Shown here: piece after piece, positions 1 through 8,843 of the stretch
Numbering within the stretch: the stretch's first letter is position 1
Layout: each line of letters opens with the position of its first letter
Assembly (NCBI RefSeq): GCF_003931875.1
Contig: NZ_CP034245.1
Span: 992,001-1,056,000 of the forward strand
Source of the DNA: Microbacterium sp. 10M-3C3
GTDB lineage: Bacteria; Actinomycetota; Actinomycetes; Actinomycetales; Microbacteriaceae
Reading direction: 5' to 3'
Length of the DNA: 64,000 nucleotides
Notes under the pieces: generated by a model
Told to the model about the DNA's origin: nothing
Seen by the model: the letters and a program-made list of their open reading frames with translations, nothing else
Databases searched by the model: none
Made by a program: the position numbers and the translations under genes

Positions 1-218
1 TGCGGCCGTGGGTGTCGCGTCTCGTGCTGGCGGGCGACGGCGACGCGCGGGCAGAGCTCGTGCACTCGGCGGCCGACGTCCCGCAGCGGACGACCGTCGA
101 CGGCGGCGGCACCGTGCGCGTGTACGACGCGACCGGCGCCCTCTTGCGCGCCTCCGCCTACGAGGGGACCGCGACCGTCGTGCTGCCGCCGGGCGGCTTC
201 GCGATCGCGACGCGGTAG
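1..218 (+). CDS. C-terminal fragment of an unidentified protein
   Basis: This frame is open from the left edge and ends at TAG 216-218, giving about 71 residues of a longer protein whose start lies outside the window. The visible tail is rich in beta-strand-forming residues and ends VVLPPGGFAIATR. That resembles the terminal beta-sandwich of some secreted or carbohydrate-active enzymes, but no family motif is visible and I do not assign a function. It converges on the lysR-type gene, with a strong palindrome in between. Confidence 0.6.
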   Translation, partial: RPWVSRLVLAGDGDARAELVHSAADVPQRTTVDGGGTVRVYDATGALLRASAYEGTATVVLPPGGFAIATR

Positions 219-228
219 GCCGCCGCAT

Positions 229-278
229 CCGAGACACCACGTCCGCGCCGAGACGACGCGCGCGGCGTGGTGTCTCGG
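229..278. terminator. Bidirectional terminator-like palindrome
   Basis: CCGAGACACCACG (229-241) and its exact reverse complement (266-278) form a 13-bp perfect stem between two convergent genes. The loop holds a third partial copy of the word (CCGAGAC, 249-255). There is no T-tract, so if this is a terminator it is of the tractless kind common in actinobacteria. Confidence 0.6.
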
Positions 279-300
279 CGCGCGCGGGGTTTGCCGCGCG

Positions 301-1179
301 TCAGCGCGTGGCGAGCACCGCGTCGGCGAGCGCGCGCACGTGCGGGCGGCGGAGGGCTCGCGCAGTGGCGGTGAGCGAGACGCGCCACGGCGGCAGGTCG
401 TCCCGCAGCGCCAGCACGGCGCACCCGCCGGTGTCGACGATGTCGGGCACGACGGCGACGCCGAGCCCGGCGGCCACGCACGCCGGCACCGCGGGAAGCT
501 CACCCACTTCGGCCGACACGCGGCGGGCGATACCGTGGCGGGCGAGCTCGGCATCCACCTGGACGCGGTTGCCGTAGCCGGGCAGCACGTCCACCCATTC
601 TTCGTCGGCGAGCTCGGCGAGGCGCACGCCCGCGTGCGGCGAGCGCGACGCGAGCGGATGCGACGGGGGCACGAGCGCGACGAACGGGTACGCGCCGAGC
701 TCCCACCCGCGCAGACCCGCGAGCGGGGGGAGGGCGGTGAGCGCGAGGTCGAGGCGATCGCGCTCGAGGTCGTCGAACAGTCCGCTCGAGCCCGTCGGCG
801 ACGCGCTCAGCCGCACGTCGACGAGCGGATGCGCGCGACGGAAGGCGCCGAGGATGCCGGGGAGGTCGACGACGCGGAGACCCGGGAACGTGCCGATCCG
901 GATGCGGCCGCGCAGTCCGGCGTGCGCGGTCCCCGCCGCGTGGCGCAGCTCCGCCACGTCGTCGACGAGCGCGCGGGCGCGGGGGAGGAGGTCTTCGCCG
1001 GCCGGCGTCAGGGCGACGGCGGTCGTCGAGCGCTCGAACAGCCGGATCCCGAGGTCGCGCTCGAGGCTCTTCAGGCCCGCCGACACGGTGGACTGCGCGG
1101 CGAAGAGCCGGTGCGCGGCGGCGGTGACGCTCTGCTCCTCGGCCACCGTGACGAAGTACTCCAGCAGTCGCGTCTCCAT
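301..1179 (-). CDS. LysR-family transcriptional regulator
   Basis: A DNA-binding regulator of 292 residues, the normal LysR size. The N-terminal winged helix-turn-helix covers about residues 2-60 (METRLLEYFVTVAEEQSVTA, then AQSTVSAGLKSLERDLG and LFERS). An inducer-binding domain follows, with IRIGTFPGL near residue 95. I chose ATG 1179 because the protein then begins with the canonical LysR N-terminus, and because TATGAT lies six bases upstream; a longer in-frame GTG/ATG extension would add 24 unlike residues. It is transcribed divergently from an MFS transporter 81 bp away, the usual layout for a LysR regulator and its target. The ligand is unknown. Confidence 0.9.
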   Translation of the reverse strand: METRLLEYFVTVAEEQSVTAAAHRLFAAQSTVSAGLKSLERDLGIRLFERSTTAVALTPAGEDLLPRARALVDDVAELRHAAGTAHAGLRGRIRIGTFPGLRVVDLPGILGAFRRAHPLVDVRLSASPTGSSGLFDDLERDRLDLALTALPPLAGLRGWELGAYPFVALVPPSHPLASRSPHAGVRLAELADEEWVDVLPGYGNRVQVDAELARHGIARRVSAEVGELPAVPACVAAGLGVAVVPDIVDTGGCAVLALRDDLPPWRVSLTATARALRRPHVRALADAVLATR

Positions 1180-1185
1180 GGCGTC

Positions 1186-1254
1186 ATCATAGAGCAGGAC
1201 GATCGAGCCGATCGAAACCGTTCGTTTGACTCGATCGCTCCGCTGGAGCATTCT
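1186..1254. promoter_or_regulatory. Divergent promoter region, lysR / MFS
   Basis: On the plus strand TTGACT (1226-1231), a 17-bp spacer and CATTCT (1249-1254) precede ATG 1261 by six bases. On the minus strand TATGAT (1186-1191) precedes ATG 1179 by six bases. Both messages would therefore start at or next to the initiation codon. Between them lie three copies of GATCGA or its complement (1201-1206, 1210-1215, 1231-1236), including ATCG-AGC-CGAT, a plausible LysR binding site. Confidence 0.65.
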
Positions 1255-1260
1255 CGAGGC

Positions 1261-2535
1261 ATGACCGCTCCGCTCACCGCATCAGCTCCCACCGTCACGC
1301 GCGGCACCTCGGGCCACGGAGCCGCCGCGTCGGCTCCGACGTGGCGCCTCACGCACCGCACGGGCTTCTGGGTGACGGCGGCGACCTTCCTCGTGCTGAT
1401 GGCGTTCAACACGGTGCCGACCCCGCTGTACGCGCTCTACCAGGAACGCGACAGATTCCCGACCTTCCTCATCACGGTGATCTTCGCGGCCTACTCCGTG
1501 GGCGTGATGGTGTCGCTCTTCCTCGCCGGGCACCTCAGCGACCGCCTCGGCCGACGCCCGCTCATCCTCGCCGCCACCGGCGTCGAGATCGCCGCTGCCG
1601 TCATGTTCACGCTGTGGCCGGATGTCACGGGCCTCATCGTGTCGCGGCTCGTCGCGGGCCTTGGCATCGGCATCCTCACCGCCTCCGCCACCGCCCACCT
1701 CGCCGACCTCCGCCGCGCGCACCGCCCCGACAGCCGCACGTTCGCGCCGACGGTGGCCGGCATCGCGAACATGGGGGGACTCGCCCTCGGCCCCCTCATC
1801 GGCGGGCTCTTCGCCGAGTTCGCGCCCGCGCCGCTGCTCGTGCCGTACATCGTCTTCCTCCTCGCCTTCCTCGGCCTCGGCTTCGCGTACGCCTTCGTGC
1901 CCGAGACCGTCGAGCGCCCCGCCGAGCCGTTCCACTACCGCCCGCAGCGCGTGCGCGTCCCCGACGAGGGCCGCCGCGCCTACTGGGCGGCCGGGATCGC
2001 CGCCTTCGCCGCCTTCGCTGTCACCGGCCTCTTCGGCTCGGTCGCCCCCACTTTCCTCGTGCGGATCCTCGGGCAGAGCGACCACCTCGTCGCGGGGGTC
2101 GTGACCTTCTCCGTCTTCGGCGCCGCAGCACTCGCCCAGGTCGTGTTCGCGCGCCTCACCATGCCGCAGCAGCTGCGTCTCGGCGTCGGCGCCATGATCG
2201 TCGGGCTCGTGCTCCTGGGCGCGGCCGACCTCTCGCACTCGGGCCTGCTCTTCGTGGGCGGCGGCGTCGTCGCCGGCGCCGGTGTCGGTCTCCTGTTCCG
2301 CGGGGCGCTCGCGATCGCCGGCGCGCTGTCTGATCCCCGGATGCGGAGCGAGATCACCTCCGGCATCTTCCTGCTCGCCTTCGCGGGCATGACCGTGCCG
2401 CCCCTCGCCGTTGGCGCCGCGCTGCTGATCGTGCCGATCGTGCCGGTGTTCCTCGGCTTCGTGGTCCTCGTGCTCGCGCTCACCGTGTGGGCGGGTGCGG
2501 TGATCCTGCGCGAGAGCCGTCGCCTCGCGGCCTGA
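1261..2535 (+). CDS. MFS transporter (efflux type)
   Basis: A 424-residue inner-membrane protein with about 12 hydrophobic segments. The MFS motif A is present as GHLSDRLGRRP between TM2 and TM3. A short cytoplasmic N-terminus rich in Ala, Thr and Ser precedes TM1 (FWVTAATFLVLMAFNTVPTP). ATG 1261 is preferred because it sits six bases after a -10 element; no Shine-Dalgarno is present, so the message is probably leaderless. Control by the divergent LysR protein is likely. The substrate cannot be read from the sequence; the subfamily resembles drug or metabolite exporters. Confidence 0.88.
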   Translation: MTAPLTASAPTVTRGTSGHGAAASAPTWRLTHRTGFWVTAATFLVLMAFNTVPTPLYALYQERDRFPTFLITVIFAAYSVGVMVSLFLAGHLSDRLGRRPLILAATGVEIAAAVMFTLWPDVTGLIVSRLVAGLGIGILTASATAHLADLRRAHRPDSRTFAPTVAGIANMGGLALGPLIGGLFAEFAPAPLLVPYIVFLLAFLGLGFAYAFVPETVERPAEPFHYRPQRVRVPDEGRRAYWAAGIAAFAAFAVTGLFGSVAPTFLVRILGQSDHLVAGVVTFSVFGAAALAQVVFARLTMPQQLRLGVGAMIVGLVLLGAADLSHSGLLFVGGGVVAGAGVGLLFRGALAIAGALSDPRMRSEITSGIFLLAFAGMTVPPLAVGAALLIVPIVPVFLGFVVLVLALTVWAGAVILRESRRLAA

Positions 2536-2555
2536 GGCTGCATCCGTAGCTGTCC

Positions 2556-2618
2556 AGAAACCACGCGGCCGCTGAGAACACGCGCGACGCGTGGTTTCAC
2601 AGCGCGCGCGTGGTTTCT
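2556..2618. terminator. Three-copy palindromic word after the MFS gene
   Basis: AGAAACCACGCG (2556-2567) is followed by two inverted copies, CGCGTGGTTTC (2588-2598) and CGCGTGGTTTCT (2607-2618). The first copy can pair with either of the others, giving two alternative hairpins. It sits 20 bp after the MFS stop and upstream of the alkylation-repair operon. A terminator is the simplest reading. Confidence 0.5.
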
Positions 2619-2697
2619 CGGCTCGGTGCGGATGCGGCGCCACCGCCGTGTCCGAAAACCGCCAGCCCGTGTCGCCGGGCGGTGGCAGGGTAGAGGG

Positions 2698-4254
2698 GTG
2701 GGCATCACGGCGGGGGTCCTCGCACCCCAGGGCTTCGACGAGCGCTATCGCGCGATCCAGTCGCGCGACCGCCGGTTCGACGGCCAGTTCGTCACGGCCG
2801 TGCGCACGACAGGCATCTACTGCCGACCGAGCTGCCCCGCCCGCACGCCGCACGAGCGCAACGTCACGTTCTTCGCGACGTCCGCCGCCGCCCACGAGGC
2901 GGGATATCGCGCGTGCAAGCGCTGCCTCCCCGAAGCGGCCCCCGGCTCGCCCGCGTGGGACCAGCGCGGCGACGTCACGGCCCGCGCGATGCGCCTCATC
3001 GCCGACGGCGTCGTCGACCGCGAGGGCGTGCCCGGCCTCGCGCGGCGCCTCGGCTACTCGACGCGCCACCTGACGCGCCTGCTCACGGCCGAGCTCGGCG
3101 CCGGGCCGCTCGCCCTCAGCCGCGCGCAGCGCGCGCACACCGCGCGACTGCTCCTGGTCGCCACCGACCTCCCGTCGGCCGACGTCGCCTTCGCGGCGGG
3201 GTTCACGAGCGTGCGGCAGTTCACCGACACGATCGGCGAGGTGTTCGGGATGCCTCCCCTCGCCCTGCGTGCACGCCGGCGCACCGGGCACGACGCCCCC
3301 GCCGGCACGCTCGATCTCGTGCTGCCCTTCCGCGGGCCGCTCGATGCGCCGGGACTGTTCGGATGGATGCGCGCGCACGCCGTGCCGGGCGTCGAGGCCG
3401 GAGACGCGCGCACCTTCGCGCGCACGGTGCGCCTCGACGGCGGGCCCGCCTGGTTCGAGGTCCGGTGCGAGGGCGGGCCGCACGGCGACCGGCTGCGCCT
3501 GCGCACGCGCCTGACCGCGCTCGGCGACCTCGGTGCGCTGCTCGCCCGCGTCCGCCGGCTGTTCGACCTCGACGCCGACCCGATCGCCGTCGACGCCGCG
3601 CTGTCGCAGCACGACCAGCTCCGGCCGCTGGTGCGTGACATCCCCGGCGTGCGCGTGCCCGGGGCCGTCGACGCGCCCGAGATGCTGCTGCGCGCGATCA
3701 TCGGTCAGCAGATCAGCGTGGCCGCGGCGCGCACCGCGATGGGGCGTCTCGCCGCGGCGCTCGGAGAGCCGTTCGCCGTCGATCGGCAGGCCCCCGCGAA
3801 TGCGGGCGGTGCCGTGCTCACGCACCTGTTCCCCACGCCGAGGGCGATCGCCGAGCACGGCGGCGAGGTGCTGACCGGGCCCCGCGCACGCATCCGCGCC
3901 ATCGTGGGCGCCGCATCCGCCCTCGCCGACGGCACCCTCGCACTCGGCCCCGGCGACGACGCCGCCGAACAGCGGCGCGCCCTGCTCGCGCTCCCCGGCG
4001 TCGGCCCGTGGACCGCCGACTACGTGCGCATGCGCGTGCTCGGCGACCCCGACGTCTTCCTGCCGGGTGACGTCGCCGCGCGCACCGGTGCCGCGGCGGC
4101 GGGCCTCCCGGGGGAGCCGCGCGGCCTCACCGCGTGGGCCGAGCGGACGGCGCCGTGGCGCAGCTACCTCATGGCCCACCTGTGGTTCGCCGCGCCCGTC
4201 ACGCGCGCGTGGCGCGTCGCCGCATCCGACCCGATCCTCCAGGAGCCCCGATGA
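2698..4254 (+). CDS. Ada-AlkA fusion: alkylation-response regulator and 3-methyladenine DNA glycosylase
   Basis: A 518-residue fusion. Residues about 10-75 are the Ada metal-binding domain with four Cys ([13 protein letters not shown] and [10 protein letters not shown]); the first is the expected methyl acceptor for phosphotriesters. An AraC-type helix-turn-helix follows ([13 protein letters not shown]), then an AlkA N-terminal domain from about residue 205 and a HhH-GPD glycosylase domain ([20 protein letters not shown], with the likely catalytic Asp in FLPGDVAAR). It should sense alkylation damage and excise alkylated bases. GTG 2698 is chosen because CAGGGT (2686-2691) lies six bases upstream and the Ada domain starts soon after. 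The ATGA overlap with ogt shows an operon. Confidence 0.93.
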   Translation: MGITAGVLAPQGFDERYRAIQSRDRRFDGQFVTAVRTTGIYCRPSCPARTPHERNVTFFATSAAAHEAGYRACKRCLPEAAPGSPAWDQRGDVTARAMRLIADGVVDREGVPGLARRLGYSTRHLTRLLTAELGAGPLALSRAQRAHTARLLLVATDLPSADVAFAAGFTSVRQFTDTIGEVFGMPPLALRARRRTGHDAPAGTLDLVLPFRGPLDAPGLFGWMRAHAVPGVEAGDARTFARTVRLDGGPAWFEVRCEGGPHGDRLRLRTRLTALGDLGALLARVRRLFDLDADPIAVDAALSQHDQLRPLVRDIPGVRVPGAVDAPEMLLRAIIGQQISVAAARTAMGRLAAALGEPFAVDRQAPANAGGAVLTHLFPTPRAIAEHGGEVLTGPRARIRAIVGAASALADGTLALGPGDDAAEQRRALLALPGVGPWTADYVRMRVLGDPDVFLPGDVAARTGAAAAGLPGEPRGLTAWAERTAPWRSYLMAHLWFAAPVTRAWRVAASDPILQEPR

Positions 4255-4742
4255 CCGCCACGCTGCAGACGATCGACACCCCCGACGGGGCGTTCACCCT
4301 CCTCGCCGCCGAGGACGGCGCGGTGCTCGCGTCGGGCTGGACGGCCGACCCCTCCGCGGTGCTCGCGCGCCTCGCGCCCGCGCACCGCCCCACCGACGTG
4401 GTGACGGGGCAGACCGAAGCCGCGGACGCTGTCGCCGCCTACTACGAGGGTGAGCTCGACGCGATCGAGGCCGTCGCGGTGCGCCAGCCCGGCACGGCGC
4501 TGCAGGGCGACGGATGGCGCGCGCTCCGTCGCGTCCGTCCCGGGCAGCCGCTCACCTACACCGAGTTCGCGGCGGCGATGGGGCGTCCGGCCGCCGTGCG
4601 CGCCGCCGCATCCGTGTGCGCCCGCAACGCCGCGGCGCTGTTCGTGCCGTGCCACCGCGTGCTGCGCTCGGACGGCAGCATGGGCGGGTTCGCGTGGGGG
4701 ACCGCGGTGAAGGAGCGTCTGCTGGCGCGCGAATCCGCGTGA
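4251..4742 (+). CDS. ogt: Methylated-DNA--protein-cysteine methyltransferase
   Basis: A 163-residue suicide methyltransferase that removes O6-methylguanine adducts. The active-site [10 protein letters not shown] lies near residue 138 and the DNA-recognition segment [17 protein letters not shown] precedes it, as in the Ogt/MGMT family. The ATG overlaps the Ada-AlkA stop (ATGA), so the two are translationally coupled in a repair operon under the regulator's own control. The last codons and stop lie inside a perfect 23-bp tandem duplication. Confidence 0.95.
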   Translation: MTATLQTIDTPDGAFTLLAAEDGAVLASGWTADPSAVLARLAPAHRPTDVVTGQTEAADAVAAYYEGELDAIEAVAVRQPGTALQGDGWRALRRVRPGQPLTYTEFAAAMGRPAAVRAAASVCARNAAALFVPCHRVLRSDGSMGGFAWGTAVKERLLARESA

Positions 4743-4773
4743 TCTCTTCCCGCGAATCCGCGTGATCTCTTCC
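4728..4773. repeat. Perfect 23-bp tandem duplication at the ogt stop
   Basis: Bases 4728-4750 and 4751-4773 are identical (each starts CGCGAATCCGCG). The first copy encodes the last residues and stop of Ogt; the second is outside the gene and repeats the same C-terminal codons and TGA. The second copy also provides the left arm of GAATCCG (4754-4760) / CGGATTC (4775-4781), a possible hairpin just before the next promoter. Confidence 0.9.
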
Positions 4774-4782
4774 ACGGATTCC

Positions 4783-4811
4783 TTGCACTCAGCGAACTCC
4801 CAGGATATTCT
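4783..4811 (+). promoter_or_regulatory. Sigma70-type promoter of the small ORF / ABC exporter unit
   Basis: TTGCAC (4783-4788), a 17-bp spacer and TATTCT (4806-4811) form the best -35/-10 pair noticed in the window. The expected start near 4818 leaves a leader of about 60 bases before the small ORF at 4881 and about 270 before the first transporter gene. That is unlike most promoters in this window, which fire at the start codon. Confidence 0.65.
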
Positions 4812-4880
4812 GGAGGGCTGTCGCGCGTCCGTGCGGCGAGGCCCGCGTCCGTTCGACGCACCGGATCCGAGGAGGATGTC

Positions 4881-4985
4881 ATGAAGACGACCGCTTACGC
4901 CGTGCAGCCGATCGTCGTCCGCCTCGCCGGATCCGGGCGTCTCGAGCGCCTCCCGTTCCCGGTCACGGGCCCCGCCGCGGCATAA
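4881..4985 (+). CDS. 34-residue small ORF, possible leader peptide
   Basis: ATG 4881 to TAA 4983-4985 encodes 34 residues, beginning [19 protein letters not shown] and ending in three Ala. A strong Shine-Dalgarno, GAGGAGG (4869-4875), sits five bases upstream, better than that of either transporter gene downstream. It lies between a good promoter and a heterodimeric ABC exporter, 102 bases before the first transporter start. No signal peptide, membrane helix or Cys is present. It may be a regulatory leader peptide, a small exported peptide, or an unrelated small protein; I do not recognise the family. Confidence 0.6.
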   Translation: MKTTAYAVQPIVVRLAGSGRLERLPFPVTGPAAA

Positions 4986-5087
4986 GCCCGCCCCCCTTTC
5001 CGTTCCCCTCGGAGAGCGTGCGCGGCTCACGCCGCCGTCCGCCACCTTTCGCGCGCACTGCGCGCCCTCTTTCGACGCTTCAGGATC

Positions 5088-6944
5088 ATGACTCGCGACT
5101 CTCACGCCTCCCTCTCCACCGTCCGCGCGCTCGGCAGGCTCCTGCCGTTCGCCCGTCCCGTCCTCGGCCGCCTCTCCCTCGGCGCCGTGAGCGCGCTGAT
5201 CGCAAGCCTGCTCGCCCTCGGCATCCCGCTCGTCCTCGAGGTGATCGTGAGCGAGACCGGGCCGATCAGCTCGGGCGAGCCTCTTCTCGTCGCGGTCGGC
5301 GCCGGCGCCATCCTGCTCCTCGGCCTGCTCGAGGCACTCATGGTGTGGGCGCGGCGCTGGTTCGTGCTCGCCCCCGCGACCAAGGTCGAATACGACCTTC
5401 GGACGACGTTCTCCTCACGGCTGCAGCGCCTGCCCGTCGCCTTCCACGACCGGTGGCAGTCAGGTCAGCTCCTCAGCCGCATGATGCAGGACATCAGCCT
5501 CATCCGCCGGTGGCTCGCCTTCGGTCTCGTGCTGCTCGTCGTGAACCTGCTGACGATCCTCGTGGGCTCGGCGATCCTCTTCACGTGGCACTGGGTGCTC
5601 GGCGTCGTCTTCGTCGTGTGCTCCGCGCCGCTGTGGGTGGCCGGCTACCTCTTCGAGAAGCGCTACGGCATGCTCTCGCGCCAGAGCCAGGATCAGGCCG
5701 GCGACCTCGCCACGAGCGTCGAGGAGAGCGTGCACGGCATCCGGGTGCTGAAGGCGTTCGGACGCGGCAAGCATGCGCTGCAGAAGTTCTCGCGCCAGGC
5801 CGAGACGCTGCGCGAGACCGAGATCGCCAAGGCCCGCGCCGTCGGGTGGATCTGGTTCTGGCTCGTGCTCCTGCCCGACATCGCGTTCGCGCTGTGCCTG
5901 GGCGCGGGCATCCTGCTCGTGCAGGCCGGGCAGCTCGAGGTCGCCCAGCTCATCGCGTTCTTCGCGATGGCGACGATCTTGCGCTGGCCCGTCGAGTCGA
6001 TCGGCTTCCTCTTCTCCTTCCTCGTCGACGCGCGCACCGCGACCGACCGCATCTTCGAGGTCTTCGACGAGCAGAACACGATCACCGACCCCGACGAGCC
6101 CGTGTCGCTCCCGCGCGTGCGCGGCGAGCTCGCGTTCGAGAACGCGCACTTCCGGTACCAGGATGCGCCGGCCGCCACGCGCGACCTCCTCGACGGCATC
6201 GACCTCGTGCTGCGCCCCGGCGAGACGATGGCGCTCGTGGGTCTCACCGGCTCGGGCAAGACGACGCTCACCACCCTTCCCGGGCGTCTGTACGACGTCA
6301 CGGGCGGCCGCGTCACGCTCGACGGCGTGGACGTGCGCGACCTGCGGCTCACCGAGCTGCGCCGCCACGTCGGCATGGCCTTCGAGGACGCGACGCTGTT
6401 CTCGGCGACGGTCCGGGAGAACGTGCTGCTCGGCCGCGAAGACCTCGTCCCGGGCACGCCCGAGGCCGAGGAGGTGCTGCGCGAAGCGCTGCAGGTGGCG
6501 CAGGCCGGCTTCGTCTACGAGCTGCCCGACGGCCCCGACACGGTCATCGGCGAAGAGGGGCTGAGCCTGTCGGGCGGCCAGCGGCAGCGCCTCGCGCTCG
6601 CGCGCGCCGTCGCGGCGCGGCCCGCCGTCCTCGTGCTCGACGACCCGCTGTCGGCGCTCGATGTCGACACCGAGGCCCTCGTCGAGGAAGCGCTGCGCGA
6701 AGTGCTCGCCGACACGACGGCGCTCGTCGTCGCGCACCGCCCGTCGACGGTCATGCTCGCCGACCGCGTCGCGCTGCTCGAGGGCGGCCGCGTCACGGCC
6801 GTCGGCACCCACTCCGAGCTGCTGCGCACGAGCGAGCACTACCGTCATGTGATCTCGAGCCTCGAGGCGGAAGCCCTGCGCCAGGCGCAGGAGCCGGGCC
6901 TACGGGGAGAACGCTCCGCGAGCGAGAAGGAGGTGGCCCGATGA
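5088..6944 (+). CDS. ABC exporter half-transporter, subunit with degenerate Walker B
   Basis: A 618-residue type IV ABC exporter half: six membrane helices in about residues 20-320, then an ATPase domain. Walker [10 protein letters not shown] is near residue 385 and the signature [10 protein letters not shown] near 490. Walker B reads [12 protein letters not shown], so the catalytic Glu is Asp, and the Q-loop reads AFEDATLF with Glu in place of Gln. The H-loop His is kept (VVAHRPSTV). These substitutions are what is expected for the degenerate-site subunit of a heterodimeric exporter such as BmrC or TM287. It overlaps the next gene by ATGA. The start has little Shine-Dalgarno support, consistent with dependence on upstream translation. 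Confidence 0.9.
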   Translation: MTRDSHASLSTVRALGRLLPFARPVLGRLSLGAVSALIASLLALGIPLVLEVIVSETGPISSGEPLLVAVGAGAILLLGLLEALMVWARRWFVLAPATKVEYDLRTTFSSRLQRLPVAFHDRWQSGQLLSRMMQDISLIRRWLAFGLVLLVVNLLTILVGSAILFTWHWVLGVVFVVCSAPLWVAGYLFEKRYGMLSRQSQDQAGDLATSVEESVHGIRVLKAFGRGKHALQKFSRQAETLRETEIAKARAVGWIWFWLVLLPDIAFALCLGAGILLVQAGQLEVAQLIAFFAMATILRWPVESIGFLFSFLVDARTATDRIFEVFDEQNTITDPDEPVSLPRVRGELAFENAHFRYQDAPAATRDLLDGIDLVLRPGETMALVGLTGSGKTTLTTLPGRLYDVTGGRVTLDGVDVRDLRLTELRRHVGMAFEDATLFSATVRENVLLGREDLVPGTPEAEEVLREALQVAQAGFVYELPDGPDTVIGEEGLSLSGGQRQRLALARAVAARPAVLVLDDPLSALDVDTEALVEEALREVLADTTALVVAHRPSTVMLADRVALLEGGRVTAVGTHSELLRTSEHYRHVISSLEAEALRQAQEPGLRGERSASEKEVAR

Positions 6945-8758
6945 GCACCGCGACCGTCACCGGCACGGCGGGCGAAGACCGCAGCGACTACACGCGCGAG
7001 GAGAGCCGCGCCATCCGCCGTCGGTCCATGCGGCTGCTGGGATCGCTCGTGCGCCCCCTCACGTGGCAGCTCGTGCTCGCCGCCGTCGTGCTCGTCGTGT
7101 CGACCGCACTGCGCGTGGCCGGCCCCGCACTCGTCGGATGGGGCATCGCCAATGCGCTGCCGGCGGTCGTGGACCGCATGGACTGGATGCCGACGATCCT
7201 CGTCGTCGCCGCGTACCTGCTCACCGGGCTCGGCGGCGCCGCGCTCATCGGCTGGTACGCGGTCGTGGCCGCGCGGCTCACGCAGGCGATCATGCTCGAC
7301 CTGCGCAAGCGCATCTTCCTGCACACGCAGCGGCTGAGCCTGGAGTTCCACGAGTCGTACACGTCGGGGCGCATCATCTCGCGGCAGACGAGCGACCTCG
7401 ACACGATCCGGGAGCTCCTGGACGGCGGCCTCAACGAGCTCGTGTCGGGACTGCTGTACGGCGGTTTCACGCTCATCGCGCTGCTGCTCCTGGATTGGCA
7501 GTCGGGCCTCATCCTCTTCGCGATGGGCATCCCGCTGTTCTTCCTCATGCGCTGGTTCTACCTGCGCTCGCAGGTGGTCTACCGCGAGTCTCGCGTCGTC
7601 AGCGCCCAGGTGATCGTCAAGTTCGTCGAGACGATGACCGGCATCCGCGCCGTCAAGGCGTTCCGCAAGGAGCCCCGCAACGATGAGCAGTTCGGCGACC
7701 TGGCCAGTCAGTACCGCGACGTCAACATGCGCTCGATCCGCCTGTTCGGCACGTTCGAGCCCGGGCTCATGGCCGTCGCATCCGTGACCCTTGCGGTCGT
7801 GCTGCTGTGGGGCGGGCTCCGCGTGCTCGACGGCGCGCTGGCGCTCGGGTTCCTCCTGTCGGCCGTGCTGTACGTGCGGAACTTCTTCGCGCCGATGCAG
7901 GAGGTCGCGTTCTTCCTGAACTCGTACCAGTCGGCCACGGCCGCGCTCGAGAAGGTGTCGGGCGTGCTCGAGGAGCAGCCGACGGTGCCCGACCCCACGT
8001 CGCCGATCGACCTGTGGCGCGCCCGCGGGCACGTGCGGTTCGAGGACGTCGTGTTCGGCTACTCCGGCGACCGCACGATCCTGCCCGACTTCTCGCTCGA
8101 CATCCCGGCCGGGCAGACGGTGGCCCTCGTGGGCACGACCGGTGCGGGCAAGTCGACGCTCGCGAAGCTCGTCGCGCGTTTCTACGACCCCACGTCGGGG
8201 CGCGTGACGCTCGACGGCGTCGACCTGCGGGCGCTGCATCCGAAGGACCTGCGCCGCGCGATCGTCATGGTGACGCAGGAGGCGTACCTGTTCAGCGGCA
8301 CGGTGGCCGACAACATCGCGCTCGGCAAGCCCGACGCGACGTTCGACCAGATCAAGGCGGCGGCCCGCGCGGTCGGCGCGCACGAGTTCATCGAGGCACT
8401 GCCCGACGGATACGGCACTGACGTCAACAAGCGCGGCGGCCGGGTGTCGGCGGGGCAGCGGCAGCTCATCTCCTTCGCGCGTGCGTTCCTCGCCGACCCC
8501 GCGGTGCTGATCCTCGACGAGGCGACGGCGTCGCTCGACATCCCGAGCGAGCGCCTCATCCAGGACGCGCTGCAGACGCTGCTGGCCGACCGCACCGCGA
8601 TCATCATCGCGCACCGCCTGTCCACGGTCGCGATCGCCGACCGCGTGCTGGTCATGGAGCACGGCCGGATCGTGGAGGACGACGACCCCGACACCCTCAT
8701 CGCCGGCACGGGCCGCTTCGCGCAGCTCCATGCCGCCTGGCGGGAGTCGCTGGTCTGA
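6941..8758 (+). CDS. ABC exporter half-transporter, partner subunit
   Basis: A 605-residue partner of the preceding gene, with membrane domain about residues 45-335 and ATPase domain after 360. Walker [10 protein letters not shown] is near residue 398 and Walker [13 protein letters not shown] (catalytic Glu present) near 522. The Q-loop is MVTQEAYLF and the H-loop IIAHRLSTV. The signature is VSAGQRQ instead of LSGGQ, matching the variant signature that faces the degenerate site in heterodimeric exporters. Start ATG 6941 overlaps the previous stop and follows AAGGAGG. Together the pair should export lipophilic compounds, drugs or a peptide across the cytoplasmic membrane. Confidence 0.92.
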   Translation: MSTATVTGTAGEDRSDYTREESRAIRRRSMRLLGSLVRPLTWQLVLAAVVLVVSTALRVAGPALVGWGIANALPAVVDRMDWMPTILVVAAYLLTGLGGAALIGWYAVVAARLTQAIMLDLRKRIFLHTQRLSLEFHESYTSGRIISRQTSDLDTIRELLDGGLNELVSGLLYGGFTLIALLLLDWQSGLILFAMGIPLFFLMRWFYLRSQVVYRESRVVSAQVIVKFVETMTGIRAVKAFRKEPRNDEQFGDLASQYRDVNMRSIRLFGTFEPGLMAVASVTLAVVLLWGGLRVLDGALALGFLLSAVLYVRNFFAPMQEVAFFLNSYQSATAALEKVSGVLEEQPTVPDPTSPIDLWRARGHVRFEDVVFGYSGDRTILPDFSLDIPAGQTVALVGTTGAGKSTLAKLVARFYDPTSGRVTLDGVDLRALHPKDLRRAIVMVTQEAYLFSGTVADNIALGKPDATFDQIKAAARAVGAHEFIEALPDGYGTDVNKRGGRVSAGQRQLISFARAFLADPAVLILDEATASLDIPSERLIQDALQTLLADRTAIIIAHRLSTVAIADRVLVMEHGRIVEDDDPDTLIAGTGRFAQLHAAWRESLV

Positions 8759-8770
8759 GGCCGCGCGCAT

Positions 8771-8839
8771 CGTCGGAGGATCGCGCCGTCGTCGGAGGTA
8801 CGGCGGTCGATCCTCCGACGATCGCGCGTACCTCCGACG
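8771..8839. repeat. Interleaved A-B-A'-B' inverted repeats
   Basis: A = CGTCGGAGGATCG (8771-8783), B = CGTCGGAGGTACG (8790-8802), A' = exact complement of A (8808-8820), B' = exact complement of B (8827-8839). A and B differ at two bases, and each has a perfect partner. Because the order is A-B-A'-B', both perfect stems cannot nest; they would form a pseudoknot or alternate. It lies between convergent genes, so it probably also terminates transcription. Confidence 0.75.
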
Positions 8840-8843
8840 ACGG

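Noticed and set aside
340..1260. N-terminal extension of the MFS transporter frame back to 340
   Set aside because: The extension lies antisense to the LysR gene and has no domain; the -10 element before ATG 1261 and the transporter N-terminus support the short form.
1282..4179. Very long open frame on the minus strand opposite the MFS, Ada-AlkA region
   Set aside because: It is antisense to two well-supported genes, has a charge- and Gly-rich composition typical of GC-driven shadow frames, and no recognisable domain.
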